Source: Homarus americanus
Lineage: Eukaryota; Arthropoda; Malacostraca; Decapoda; Nephropidae
NCBI RefSeq assembly: GCF_018991925.1
Contig: NW_024720773.1
Coordinates: 3,217,758 to 3,281,757 of the forward strand
Length of the DNA stretch: 64,000 nucleotides
Direction: 5' to 3'
Below are positions 1 to 11,110 of the stretch, piece by piece (position 1 is the stretch's first letter; each line of letters opens with the position of its first letter). Below the pieces are notes generated by a model that was not told where the DNA came from, ran no database searches, and worked only from the letters and a program-made list of their open reading frames with translations. Made by a program: the position numbers and the translations under genes.

Positions 1-3000
1 GGGCAGCACCGGGCATGTACTGCCTCTCTGTTACACACTGTTGGCAAGTACTGGGCATGTACTGCCTCTCTGTTGTTACACACTGTTGGCAAGTACTGGG
101 CATGTAGCTCTGTTACTCCTGTTTGTAATTACTGGGCATGTACTGGCTCTCTGTTACACACTGTTGGCAAATACTGGACATGTGCTGACTCTGTTATACA
201 CTGTTTGTAGTACTGGGCATGTACTGGCTCTCTGTTACACACTGTTGGAGTGCTGGACTTGGACTGACTGTTACACACTGTTGGCGTACTGGACATGTAC
301 TGGCTCTGTTACACACTGTTGGCAAGTACTGAGTCTGTGTTGCTTGCTTGGCAAGTACTGGACATATGCTGCCTCTGTTAGTTACCCACTGTTGGCAAGT
401 ACTGGGCATGTACTGGCTCTCTGTTACATACTGTTGGCATGTACTGGACATGCTGCTGTTGTACACTGTTGGCAGTACTGGACTGTACTGACTCTCTGTT
501 ACACACTGTTGTAGGTACTTGCATGTCTGCCTCTCTGTACACTGTTGGCAAGTACTGGACATGTACTGCCTCTTTTATTTACCTGTTGCAGAAGTACTGG
601 GCATGCTGCCTCTCTGTTACACACTGTTGGCAAGTACTGGACATGTACTGCCTCTCTCCTTCACCCACTTTTGGCAAGTACTGGCGTATGCTGCCTCTCT
701 CTATCACACTTTTGGCAAGTACTGGGCATGTACTGCCTCTCTGTTACACACTCTGTAGCCGCAAGTGCTAGTCTGTGTTGTACACTGTTGGCAAGTACTG
801 GACATATGCTGCCTCTTTGTTACCACTTTTTGCAGAGTACAGGCATGTACTGCCTCTCTGTTACACACTGTTGGCAAGTACTGGACATGTACTGCCTCTC
901 TGTACACACTGTTGGCAAGTACTGGACATGTACTGGCTCTCTGTTACACACTGTTGGCAAGTACTGGGCATGCTGCCTCTCTGTTACACACTGTTGGCAA
1001 GTACTGGACATGTACTGCCTCTCTTTATTTACACTGTTGGCAAGTACTGGGCATGTGCTGCCTCTCTGTACACACTGTTGTAGAGTACTGGACATGTACT
1101 GCCTCTCTGTTACACACTGTTGGCAAGTACTGGGCATGTACTGCCTCTCTGTTACACACACTGTTGGCAGTGTACTGGGCATGTACTGGCTCCACACACT
1201 GCTGACAAGTACTGGACATGTACTGCCCTCTTGTACACTGTTTGGCAGAGTACTGGGCTGTATGGCTCTGTGTACCTGTTGGCAATTACTGACGCTTCTC
1301 TCTGTACACACTGTTGGCAAGTACTGGACATGCCTCTGTTACACCTGTTGGGAGCACTGGCATGCTGGCTCTGTCATACCCAGCATACTGTTGCATGCTG
1401 GGCATGTACTGCCTCTCTGTTACACATTGGCAAGTACTGGACAGTAATGCCTCTCTGTTACACCTGTTGGCAAGTACTGGACATGTACTGCCTCTCTGTT
1501 ACCACTTCTTGGAAATGCAGGCATGTACTGCCTCTCTGTTACACACTGTTGGCAAGTACTGGGCATGCCTCTCTATTTACACTGTTGGCAAGTACTGGGC
1601 ATGTACTGGCTCTGTATACACTGCTGACAAGATACTGGGCATGTGCTGCCTCTCTGTTCACACTGTTGGCGTGCTGGGCATGTCTGCCTCTCTGTTACAC
1701 TGTTGGCAAGTACTGGACATGCTGCCTCTCTGTTCACTGTTGGCAAGTACTGGGCATGTACTGGCTCTATTTACACACTGCTGACAAGTACTGGACATGT
1801 ACTGCCTCTCTGTTACCTGTGTGGTAAGTGCTTGGCATTTTCTGGCTTTCTGTTACACACTGTTGCTGAAGTACGGACATGTACTGACTGTTATACACTG
1901 TTGGTAGTGCTGGACATGTACTGACTCTCTGTTACACACTGTTGGCAAGTTACTGGGCATGTGCTCTCTCTGTTACACACATTCTTGGCAAGTACTGGGC
2001 ATGTACTGCCTCCTCTGTTACACACTGTTGGAGTACTGGACATGTACTGCCTCTCTGTACACACTGTTGGCAGATACTGGGCATGTACTGGCTCTGTTAC
2101 ACACTGCTGACAAGTACTGGACATGTACTGCCTCTCTGTTACACACTGTTGGCAAGTACTGGGCATGTACTGCCTCTCTGTTACACCGTTGGCAAGTACT
2201 GGACATGTACTGCCTCTCTGTACACTGTTGGCAAGTACTGGACATGTACTGCCTCTCTATTACACACTGTTGGCAGAGTACTGGGCATGTACTGCCTCTC
2301 TGTTCACACTGTTTTAGTACTGGGCATGTACTGCCTCTCTGTATACACTGTTGGCAAAGTGCTGGGCATATGCTGCCTCTTCTTTACACACTGTTGGGAA
2401 GTACTGGCATGTACTGCCTCTCTGTTACACACTGTTGGCAAGTACTGGATCATGTACTGTCTCTCTGTTACACACTGTTGGAAAGTACTGAGTTGCTGTT
2501 TATGCACTGTTGGCAAGTACTGGACTGTACTGCCTCTTTGTTACACACTGTTGGCAAGTAATTTGGCATGTACTGCCTCTCTGTTTTACACTATTTTGGC
2601 AAGTACTGGACATGTACTCCTCTGTTACACACTGTTGTATGAGTACTGGGCATGTACTGCCTCTCTGTTCCCACTGTTGGCAATACTGGACATGTACTGC
2701 CTCTCTGTTACACACTGTTGGCAAGTACTGGACATTGGAACTGACTGTTATACACTGTTGGTTACTGGACATGTACACAGCTCTCTATTTTTACTGTTGG
2801 TAAGTACTTGGCATTTACTGGCTTTCTTTGCCTGTTGTAGTACAGGACATGTACTATTATACACTGTTGGTAGTACTGGACATATGCTCTCTGTTACACT
2901 GTTGGCAAGTACTGGGCATGCTGCCTCTCTGTTACACACTTCTTGGCATTTATGGGCATGTACTGCCTCTCTGTTACCTGTTGTCAAGTACTGGACATGT

Positions 3001-3949
3001 ACTGCCTCTCTGTTACACTGTTGTTGGCAAGTACTGGGCATGCTGACTCTCTGTTACACTTCTGCGTGCAGCATGTACTGCCTCTCTGTTACACACTGTT
3101 GGCAAGTACTGGACATGTACTGCCTCTCTGTTACCTGTTGGCAAGTACTGGGCATGTACTGGCTCTGTTACACACTGCTGACAAGTACTGGACATGTACT
3201 GCCTCTCTGTTGTTACACACTGTTGGCAAGTACTGGGCATGTACTGCCTCTCTGTTACACACGTTGTAGCAATCACTGGACATACTGCCTCTCTGTTACA
3301 CTGTTGGCAAGTAACTGGACATGTACTGCCTCTGTACACACTGTTGGCAAGTACTGGGCATGTACTGCCTCTCTGTTACACACTGTTTGCAAGTTACTGG
3401 GCATGTACGCCTCTCTGTTACACACTGTTGGCAAGTACTGGGCATGTGCTGCCTCTCTGTTACACTGTTGGCAGTACAGGCATGTCTGCCTCTTTGTTAC
3501 GTGGCAAGTACTGGGCATGTGCTGCCTCTCTGTTACACACTGTTGCAGTACTGGATCATGTACTGTCTCTCTGTACACACTGTTGCAAGTACGACATGTA
3601 CTGCTGTTTACACTGTTGGTAGTACTGGACATACTGACTCTCTGTACACCTGTTGGCAAGTACTGGGCATGTACTGCCTTTGTTACACTTTTGGCAAGTG
3701 TGATGAGTACTGACTCTCTGTTACACACTTTTGGCATGTACTGAAATTACTGACTCTCTGTTCCACACTGTTGGCAGTACTAGTCTGTTGTACACTGTTG
3801 GCAAGTACTGGACATGTACTGCCTCTGTCAGTGACACTGTTGGCAAGTACTGGATATTACTGGCTCTCTGTTACATACTGTTAGCAATTACTGGACGTGT
3901 ACTACTTCTACCACTGCTGGCAAGTACTGGACATTACTGGCTCCTGAAT
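1..3949 (-). repeat. 42-bp minisatellite, LINE-derived
   Basis: A degenerate tandem array of a 42-bp unit fills this stretch and runs off the left edge of the window. On the + strand the unit reads TACTGCCTCTCTGTTACACA then CTGTTGGCAAGTACTGGGCATG. About 90 units are present, many with 1-5 base indels. Because 42 is a multiple of three, runs of units are open in several frames and translate as 14-residue repeats; on the - strand they contain a TCQQC motif. At its right end the array joins a LINE reverse-transcriptase C-terminus on the - strand. The same junction occurs at 29878 and 37030, so the array is a 3' expansion of a LINE, not an independent satellite. The long open frames inside it are not treated as genes. 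Confidence 0.9.
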
Positions 3950-4112
3950 ATATCTGTACCTGCGCCAGTGTTGGTCAAGTCTGGTCCTGAAACAGCTCAC
4001 ACTTGGGACCGTGTTGTTCCACGAGTTCACAATTATCACTCGAAAAAGTTACTCACAATCTATTTTTTAACTTCTTTTCAACCTGAGGCTGTGACCTCTA
4101 GTGGGGCGTTAT
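3948..4112 (-). pseudogene. LINE ORF2 C-terminus, copy 1
   Basis: On the - strand this encodes the last part of a non-LTR retrotransposon reverse transcriptase: a TRGHSLRLK-type block, then an IVNSWNN block and a DQHWRRY block ending at IQEP. It runs directly into the 42-bp array. The nucleotide sequence is nearly identical to 29700-29880, and 37030-37140 is a related copy, which suggests recent activity of the family. Frameshifts break the reading frame and the upstream catalytic part is absent, so this is a 5'-truncated dead copy. Confidence 0.75.
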
Positions 4113-4137
4113 TCATAACAAAACAAGTAATGATTGT

Positions 4138-4178
4138 AACCTAACCTAACCTAACCTAAACTAAGCTAAGCTAACCTT
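4138..4178. repeat. Short CCTAA (TTAGG-type) run
   Basis: Three to four perfect CCTAA units followed by degenerate CTAAG/CTAAC units. This is the arthropod telomere motif, but the tract is only ~40 bp and internal, so it is an interstitial microsatellite and not a chromosome end. Similar short runs lie near 33735, 34088 (opposite strand) and 36838. Confidence 0.7.
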
Positions 4179-4289
4179 ATGGAAGTAAATAGTGTATAAG
4201 TAAGAAGTCTTATTGATAAGTATTTCAAACTTTTAGCTGTGATTAAACTGTACCTATTACACTATTACCATACAAAGAGAGAGAGAGAT

Positions 4290-4950
4290 TATGACAAAAG
4301 TAGAAGGCAGTGGTGGGACGTGTTTGTGTGGTGAGCTCCGTGTTTTTCGTCGAAGAGTCATTCCAGGAGTATCCAGTTTGTCTCCAGAAAATCCGTTTCG
4401 TGGTGACTAGTGTGTGGCTGACCAGTAATATCTAACTGTGTCCCCTTACTGATGAATCTGTGACTACCACACATGGATAGGCCCACCAAAATCCTCTCGC
4501 TGCCACGGTTTGTCATCCGAGCCTTCATCACCAACGTCTCCCCTCCCTCACCGTCTCACCAGGATAGCACCCCCAACTTGATCGTCTCCTTACTGCCGGC
4601 TTACACTCCCCTCACAGCACCGATATGTCTATACTGGCTGCTAGTATAAAAAATCATCTCACGAAATAATTGCTGGTTGAAGTGATAATGGGAGTTCAAC
4701 GGACTTTCATACATGAAATCATGCAACAAATAAATAAGGAGACCATCAGGCTAGAGGAAGCTGTACTGCCTCACTACTAAGCTAAATGATTTTGTAAGAA
4801 GCTTGGAATTCTCGCAATGAAATAATCGACTTAAAATCAAATTTTGAACACTGAAGCTGAGGAGAACCGATCCTCAAGCCCGGTTCAACAGCTGAGCGAG
4901 AGAACTCCAAACTAAAAACGGAACTAGCGACAATAACGGATCGGGTGGAT
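4290..4950 (+). pseudogene. LINE ORF1 N-terminal remnant
   Basis: A frameshifted + strand reading contains short blocks such as NDFVRSLEFSQ, and ENSKLKTEL followed by ITDRVD. This resembles the coiled coil that precedes the RNA-recognition domain in ORF1 proteins of CR1/L2-type LINEs. Several stops interrupt it. The block stops where a CR1 3' fragment begins (about 4950), and ORF1-like coding resumes after that fragment (5290), so the LINE was probably split by the insertion. The part from 4290 to 4640 reads as likely 5' leader with no clear coding. Assignment rests on motif shape only. Confidence 0.4.
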
Positions 4951-5283
4951 TATGGAGTATAAATAGAAGTCAGGGCTGAACAAAGGGACATTACAAAGGT
5001 ACTCAAACTATCCAACCAGGAGCGAACTCGTAACAATGATTTTAAATTAGACAAATTTAGATTTAGGCGCGAAATAGGTAAACACTGGTTTGGAAACAGA
5101 GTAGTGGATGAATGGAACAAGTTACCAAATATCATCATTAACTCGAATACGCAGAATGCTTCAAACATAGGTTGGATGCTCATATGAGCAATAGGGGTTG
5201 GGTGTAAACGGGACTGTCAATGCTGGGCCAATCTGCAGTTCCTCTCCATTTATGTTCTTATGTTTTATGTTCTTATGACATCA
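4950..5283 (+). pseudogene. CR1-like LINE 3' end, fragment A
   Basis: Encodes the C-terminal tail of a CR1-like reverse transcriptase with the blocks NQERTRNN, FKLDKFRFRREIG, WFGNRVVDEWNKLP and NIIINSNT, then shifts frame near 5155. It is followed by a short 3' UTR and a TTATGTTC-type octamer repeat at about 5255-5280. CR1 elements characteristically end in an 8-bp repeat. The same family is present at 31206-32030 (- strand) and, more diverged, at 32665-33335. It is strongly 5'-truncated and non-functional. Confidence 0.8.
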
Positions 5284-5284
5284 T

Positions 5285-5460
5285 AACAAAATTTCTTCCC
5301 CTGTGTCCTGATAGTCTTTTACAGCGCGGTAAGCTGAAAGCCACTACTATTTTCATCAACGAGGACCTATGCCGGGTACGACTAAAGCCCGCCAACAGGA
5401 AATGGACAAGTTTAAAGAAGCCGAAACAAGAAACACGTGACCTTCAGTCATAAAACCCTT
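5285..5460 (+). pseudogene. LINE ORF1 C-terminal remnant
   Basis: The + frame reads KLKATTIFINEDLCRVRL. INEDL followed by a basic stretch is typical of the C-terminal domain of LINE ORF1 proteins. It lies just right of the CR1 fragment A, and upstream of that fragment is the ORF1 coiled coil, so the two halves probably belonged to one LINE. The central ORF1 region is missing. From 5460 to about 6070 only weak, stop-rich coding is seen and no feature could be assigned. Confidence 0.4.
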
Positions 5461-6074
5461 GTTAGGGGTCTCTCAGGCAAGTGGTCACCGCCCACTCACC
5501 CATCCACCGTACCATCACCCCCAACTGCCTTCACCCTGGCTATCACCTGTGGAGTTTCCCCTACCGGCCAACTCGGGTACCACGTCCATACTCTGCGGTG
5601 AAACAACAAACCTCATAGCTAAGGAACAGGCTGAAATCCCTCTCAAGCACAGTCATCTTAATTCTGTTGGTTTGTAGCACTTGTGAGTTCGTTCTACTAT
5701 TATAATTTTGTTTGACCTTCCTTTTTCACCTCAGTGACCCTGAGTTTTTGCTGTTCCTAAATCAGTAAAATATCCTCACACTGATGCTGCCAGTGTCGTT
5801 TCCCTTATTTGTACTGGACCATATTGTTACACCTTCACCCATGGTGTCGACACAATACTCCTCACAGTGACCCTGATGCCTTTCTACATAACTCACTGGG
5901 TTACACCAACCCCAATTGTAGCTATTACTTTCCTGACTCTCCCAAGAAAAGTTCTAGTCTTCTTCTACCTCATTCCTTCTCTCTTAATTAGCCATAACAT
6001 CAGTGTACCCCTTCACTTAGAATTATTTAGATCAGTGTATATTTTCCATTCCCCGCAAATTTCATGTACTTGGG

Positions 6075-6730
6075 ATCTGAGAACCAAACTCAGTTACGAT
6101 ATTGAACATTTGTATAATATTCCTAATTATACTGTAACTAGACACTGCGTCAACACGTCACGACACAGTGGTGGTGTTGTCTTATATGTTGGATATCAAG
6201 TATAACTCTCTGTAAGAGACGATTTAGGTTCGGTAGGAGTTCTTGATTTCAACCTGATCTCCAAAATCCGAGAAGGACACCTCAGTATTAATCTTCTTGC
6301 TCCCCGTCATAATAAGCTCTTTCAACACTAAAACCAAACCCACCAGGAGTAAATGCCACCCTGCCACTATGATAGATCATATTTGTACTAACAACACTCC
6401 TAACAATCTTACAAGTGAATTATTTATAATATCTCAGATCACTTCCCAGTTTTTGCCTTATATAAAACAGCCACAAGACCTGAAAGGTCTAGTAGAGTCT
6501 CAATACAATACAGAGACGACTGCACCAACAACATGCTTCTTTTCGAAAACAACTTACTGAATGCTAACTGGATATTGTTTATGCCTCCAAAAACCAACGT
6601 AACTGCTGCAACTTCTCTTGCATCGTCAATGCTTGCTTTGATAAATGCTTCTGCTCAAGACTAAGTTAGTAAAAAACTATATCTATTCCTAAGCTATGTT
6701 ACAAGTGAAATCAAGGCAATGATAAAAGAA
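6075..6730 (+). pseudogene. LINE endonuclease domain remnant
   Basis: Degenerate + strand coding for an APE-type endonuclease of a non-LTR retrotransposon. The recognisable blocks are HLYNIPNYTVTRH, then a GGVVLYV stretch (6080-6200), MIDHICTNN (about 6370) and ISQITSQF, in the place where family members have the ISDHFP catalytic block. Stops and frameshifts interrupt all frames. It probably belongs to the same LINE as the ORF1 remnants at 4290-5460. The array of GT repeats begins immediately after it, so no reverse transcriptase is retained. Confidence 0.55.
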
Positions 6731-9333
6731 AAACACAAACTGGTGTTGTTTTATTGTTTATGACTGTTGGTTATTGTTTATATCTGTTGTTGTTTATTAT
6801 GTACATGCGGTGTTTGTGGTGTACATGGTGTTTGTTGTATTCATGTAGTGCGGTGCTGTATATGTAGGGATGTGGTGTGCTATATGTGTGGTGGTGTGGT
6901 GCCGTGTGTGTGGTGCTGGGGCTGTGTGTGTGTGGTGTGGTGCTGTGTGTGGTGTTGTGGGGCCGGTGTGTGTGGTGCTGTGGGCCGGTGTGTGTGTGTA
7001 GGTAAGTGTGCTGTGTGTGTGCTGGGGCTGGTGTGTGTGGGGGTGGTGTGGTGCTGTGTGTGTGTGGTGTTGGGGCTGGTGTGTGGTGCTGTATGGTGTG
7101 TGTGTGTAGGTAGTGGTGCTGTGTGTGTGTGGTGCTGTGGGGCTGTGTGTGTGTGGTGTGGTGGTGTGGTGTGTGTGTGTGGTGGTGTGGGTGCTGTATG
7201 TGTGGTGGTGTGCTGCTGTGTGTGTGGTGTGGTGCTGTATGTGGTGGTGTGGTGCTGTATGTGTGGTGGTGTGTGGTGCTGTGTGTGTGTGGTGTGTGTG
7301 TGTGGTGGTGGTGGCTGTATGTGGTGGTGTGGTGCTGTATGTAGGTGTGTGCTGTGTGTGTGGTGTGGTGCCGTGTGTGTGTGGTGGTGGTGGTGTGTGT
7401 GTGTGTGTGGTGGTGTGGTGCTGTGTGTTTGTGTGGTGGTGTGGTGCTGTGTGTGTGTAGTAGTGGTGTGGTGCTGTGAGTGGTAGTGGTGCTGTGTGTG
7501 TGTGTGGTGGTGTGGTGCTGTGTGTGTGTAGTGGTGTGGTGCTGTGTGTGTGGTGGTGTGGTGCTGTGTGTGTGGGTTGGGTGTGATGCTGTGTGTGTGG
7601 TGATGTGGTGCTGTGTGTGTGTGTGTGGTGGTGGGGCTGTGTGTGGTGGTGTGGTGGTGTGGTGCTGTGTGTGTGGTGGTGTGGTGCTGTGTTGTGTGGT
7701 GGTGTGCTGCTGTGTGTGTGTGTGGTGGTGCTGTATGTGTGTGTGGTGGTGTGGTGCTGTATGTGTGGTGGTGTGGTGCTGTGTGTGGTGGTGTGGTGCT
7801 GTGTGCGGTGGTGTGGTGCTGTGTGGTGGTGTGGTGCGCATGGTGTAGTTGATGTGTGTGGTGGTGTGCTGTGTGTGTGTAGTGGTGTGTGTGTGTGGTG
7901 ATGTGGTGCTGTGGTGGTGTGGTGCTGTATGTGTGTGGTGGTGTGAAAGGCGTGTGGTGCTATGTGTGTGTGTGATGGTGTGGTGCTGTGTGTGGGTGTG
8001 GTGCTGTATGTGTGTGGTGGTGTGGTGCTGTGCGTGTGGTGCTGTATTGTGTGTGTGATGGTGTGGTGCTGTGTGTGGTGGTGTGCTGCTGTGTGTGTGG
8101 TGGTGTGCTGCTGTGTGTGTGTGTGGTGGTGTAGCTGTGTGTGTATGGTGATGTGGTGCTGCATGTGTGTGTGATGGTGTGGTGCTGTGTGTGTGGTGGT
8201 GTGCTGCTGTGTGGTGGTGTGCTGCTGTGTGTGTGGTGGTGTGGTGCTGTGTGTGTGTGTATGGTGATGTGGTGCTGTATGTGTGTGTGTGATGGTGTGG
8301 TGCTGTGGGGTGGTGTGTGCTGTGTGTGTGGTGGTGCTGTGTGTGTGTGGTGGTGTGGTGCTGTGTGTGGTGTGCTGTGGTGTGTTGTTGTGTGTGTGTG
8401 GTGGTGTGGTGCTGTGTGTGTGGTGGTGTGTGGTGCTGTGTGTGGTGGTGTGGTGCTGTGTGTGGTGGTGTGGTGGTGTGGTGCTGTGTGTGGTGGTGTG
8501 CTGCGGTGTATGGTGGTGTGCTGCTGTGTGTGGTGGTGTGGTGCTGTGTGTGGTGGTGTGGTGCTGTGTGTGTGTGGTGGTGTGTGGTACTGTGTGTGTT
8601 GGTGTGGTGCTGTGTGTGTGTGGTGGTGTGGTGCTGTGTGTGGTGGTGTGCTGTGTGTGGTGGTGTGCTGCTGTGTGTGTGGTGGTGTGGTACTGTGTGT
8701 GTTGGTGTGCTGTTGTGTGTGTGTGTGTGCTGCTGTGTGTGTGGGTGGTGTGGTGCTGTGTGTGGTGGTGTGCTGTGTGTGTGGTGGTGTGCTGCTGTGT
8801 GTGGTTGGTTGTGCTGCTGTGTGTGGTGGTGTGCTGCTGTGTGTGTGGTGGTGTGGTGCTGTGTTGTGATGGTGTGTGGTGCTGTGTGTGTGTGGTGGTG
8901 TGGTGCTATGTGTGGTGGTGTGCTGTGTGTGGTGGTGTGCTGCTGTGTGTGTGTGGTGGTGTGGTACTGTGTGTGGTGGTGTGCTGCTGTGTGTGGTGGT
9001 GTGCTGCTGTGTGTGTGTGTACGATTGTTTGGTGCTGTGTGTGTGGTGGTGTTGTGGTGTGTGTGTGTGTGTGGTGTGGTGCTGTGTGTGTTGGTGTGGT
9101 GCTGTATGTGTGTGGGTGGTGTGTGTGTGTGGTGGTGTGTGTTTGTGTGTGGTGGTGTGTGGTGGTGCGGTGCTGTGGGTGGTGGTGGTGTGGTGCTGTG
9201 GGGTGTGGTGGTGGTGTGTTGCTGTGTGGGTGGTGTGGTGCTGTGTGTGTGGTGGTGTGGTGCTGTGTGGTGGTGTGGTGCTGTATTTGTGTGGTGGTGT
9301 GGGTGCTGTGTGGTGGTGTGCTGCTGTGTGTGT

Positions 9334-9431
9334 GCGATTGTTTGGTGCTGTGTGTGTTGGTGTGGTGCTTGTGTGTGTGTTGGTGTGGGTGCTGTGTGCG
9401 GTGGTGTGTGCTTTTGTGTGGTGGTGTGGTG

Positions 9432-9469
<38 letters not shown>

Positions 9470-11058
9470 TGGTATGGTGCTGTGTGTGTGGTGGTGTGGT
9501 GCTGTATGTGTGTGGTGGTGTGGTGCTGTGTGTGGTGGTGTGTGTGTGTGTGTGGTGGGGTGTGGTGCTGTGTGTGGTGGTGTATGTGTGGGTGTGGTGC
9601 TGTGTCTGTTGGTGTGGTGCTGTGTGTGGTGGGGTGTGGTGCTGTATGTGTGTGTGGTGTTGTGCTGTGTGTTTTGTATGTGTTGGTGGTGGTGCTGGTG
9701 TGCAGTGGTGTGTGTGTGTAGTGGTGTGGTGCTGTGTGTGTGGTGGTGTGTGTGTGTGTGGTGGTGTGGTGCTGTGTGTGGTGTTGTGGTTGCAGTATGT
9801 GTGTGGTGGTGTGGTGCTGTGTGCGGCGTGCTGCTGTGTAGTGGTGTGCTCCTGTGTGTGTGGTGGTGTGTGTGTGTGTGGTGGTGTGGTGCTGTGTTTG
9901 GTGTTGTGGTGCTGTGTGCGGTGGTGTGTGTGTGTGGTGGTGTGGTGCTGTGTGTGTGGTGGTGTGTGTGTGTGTGGTGGTGTGGTGCTGTGTGTGGTGT
10001 TGTGGTGCTGTATGTGTGTGGTGGTGTGGTGCTGTGTGCAGGTGGTGTGCTGCTTTGTGTAGTGGTGTGCTCCTGTGTGTGTGGTGGTGTGTGTGTGTGT
10101 GTGGTGGTGTGGTGCTGTGTGTGGTGGTGTGGTGCTGTATGTGTGGGTGGTGTGTTTTGTGTGTGGTGGTGTGTGTGTGTGTGGTGTGGTGCTGTGTGTG
10201 GTGGTGTGGTGCTGTGTGCGGTGGTGTGCTGCTGTGTGTGGTGGTGTGCTGCTGTGTGTGGTGGTGTGCTGCTGTGTGTGGTGGTGTGCTGCTGTGTGTG
10301 GTGGTGTGTGTGTGTGTAGTTGGTGGTGTGTGGTGGTGTGGTGCTGTGTGCGGTGTGGTGTGCTGCTATGTGTGGTGGTGTGCTGCTGTGTGTGTGCGGT
10401 GTTTGGTGCTGTGTGTGTGGTGGTGTGGTGCTGTGTGTGGTGGTGTGGTGCTGTTTGTGGTGGTGTGCTGCTGTGTGTGTGTGTAGTGGGTGTGTGTGTG
10501 TGTGGTGGTGTGGTGCTGTGTGTGGTGGTGTGCTGTATGTGTGGTGGTGTGGTGCTGTGTGTGGTGCTGTATGTGTGTGTGATGGTTATGGTGCTATGTG
10601 TGGGTGGTGTGCTGCTGTGTGTGTGTTCCAGTTGTGCTGCTGTGCGTGTGGTGGTGTGGTGCTGTGTGTGTGTGGTGGTGTGTGGTGCTGTGTGGTGGTG
10701 TGCTGCTGTGTGTGTGGTGGTGTGCTGCTGTGTGTGTGGTAGTGTGGTGCTTTGTGTGATGGTGATGGTGCTGTGTGTGTGTGTGATGGTGTGGTGCTGT
10801 GTGTGTGTGGTGGTGTGCTCTCCTGTGTGTGGTGGTGTGCTGCTGTGTGTGTGGTGGTGTGCTGCTGTGTGTGTGGTGGTGTGTGTGTGTGTGTGTGGTG
10901 TGTGTGTGTGTGTGTGTGTGTGTGTGGTGTGGTGCTGTGTGTGTGTGTGTGTTGGCGCTGTGTGTGTGTGTTGTGGTGCTGTGTGTGTGTGTGGTGTGTT
11001 TGTGTTGTGGTGGTGTGGCTGTGTGTGTCGTTTGTTCTCTCTTATGTATGGTGTGGTG

Positions 11059-11110
<52 letters not shown>

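Noticed and set aside
1942..3744. 600-codon frame in the 42-bp array
   Set aside because: It is on the strand opposite the LINE and is a repeat artefact; indels between units shift frame often.
4138..4178. Telomere
   Set aside because: TTAGG-type units are too few, internal and degenerate; similar short runs occur elsewhere in the window.
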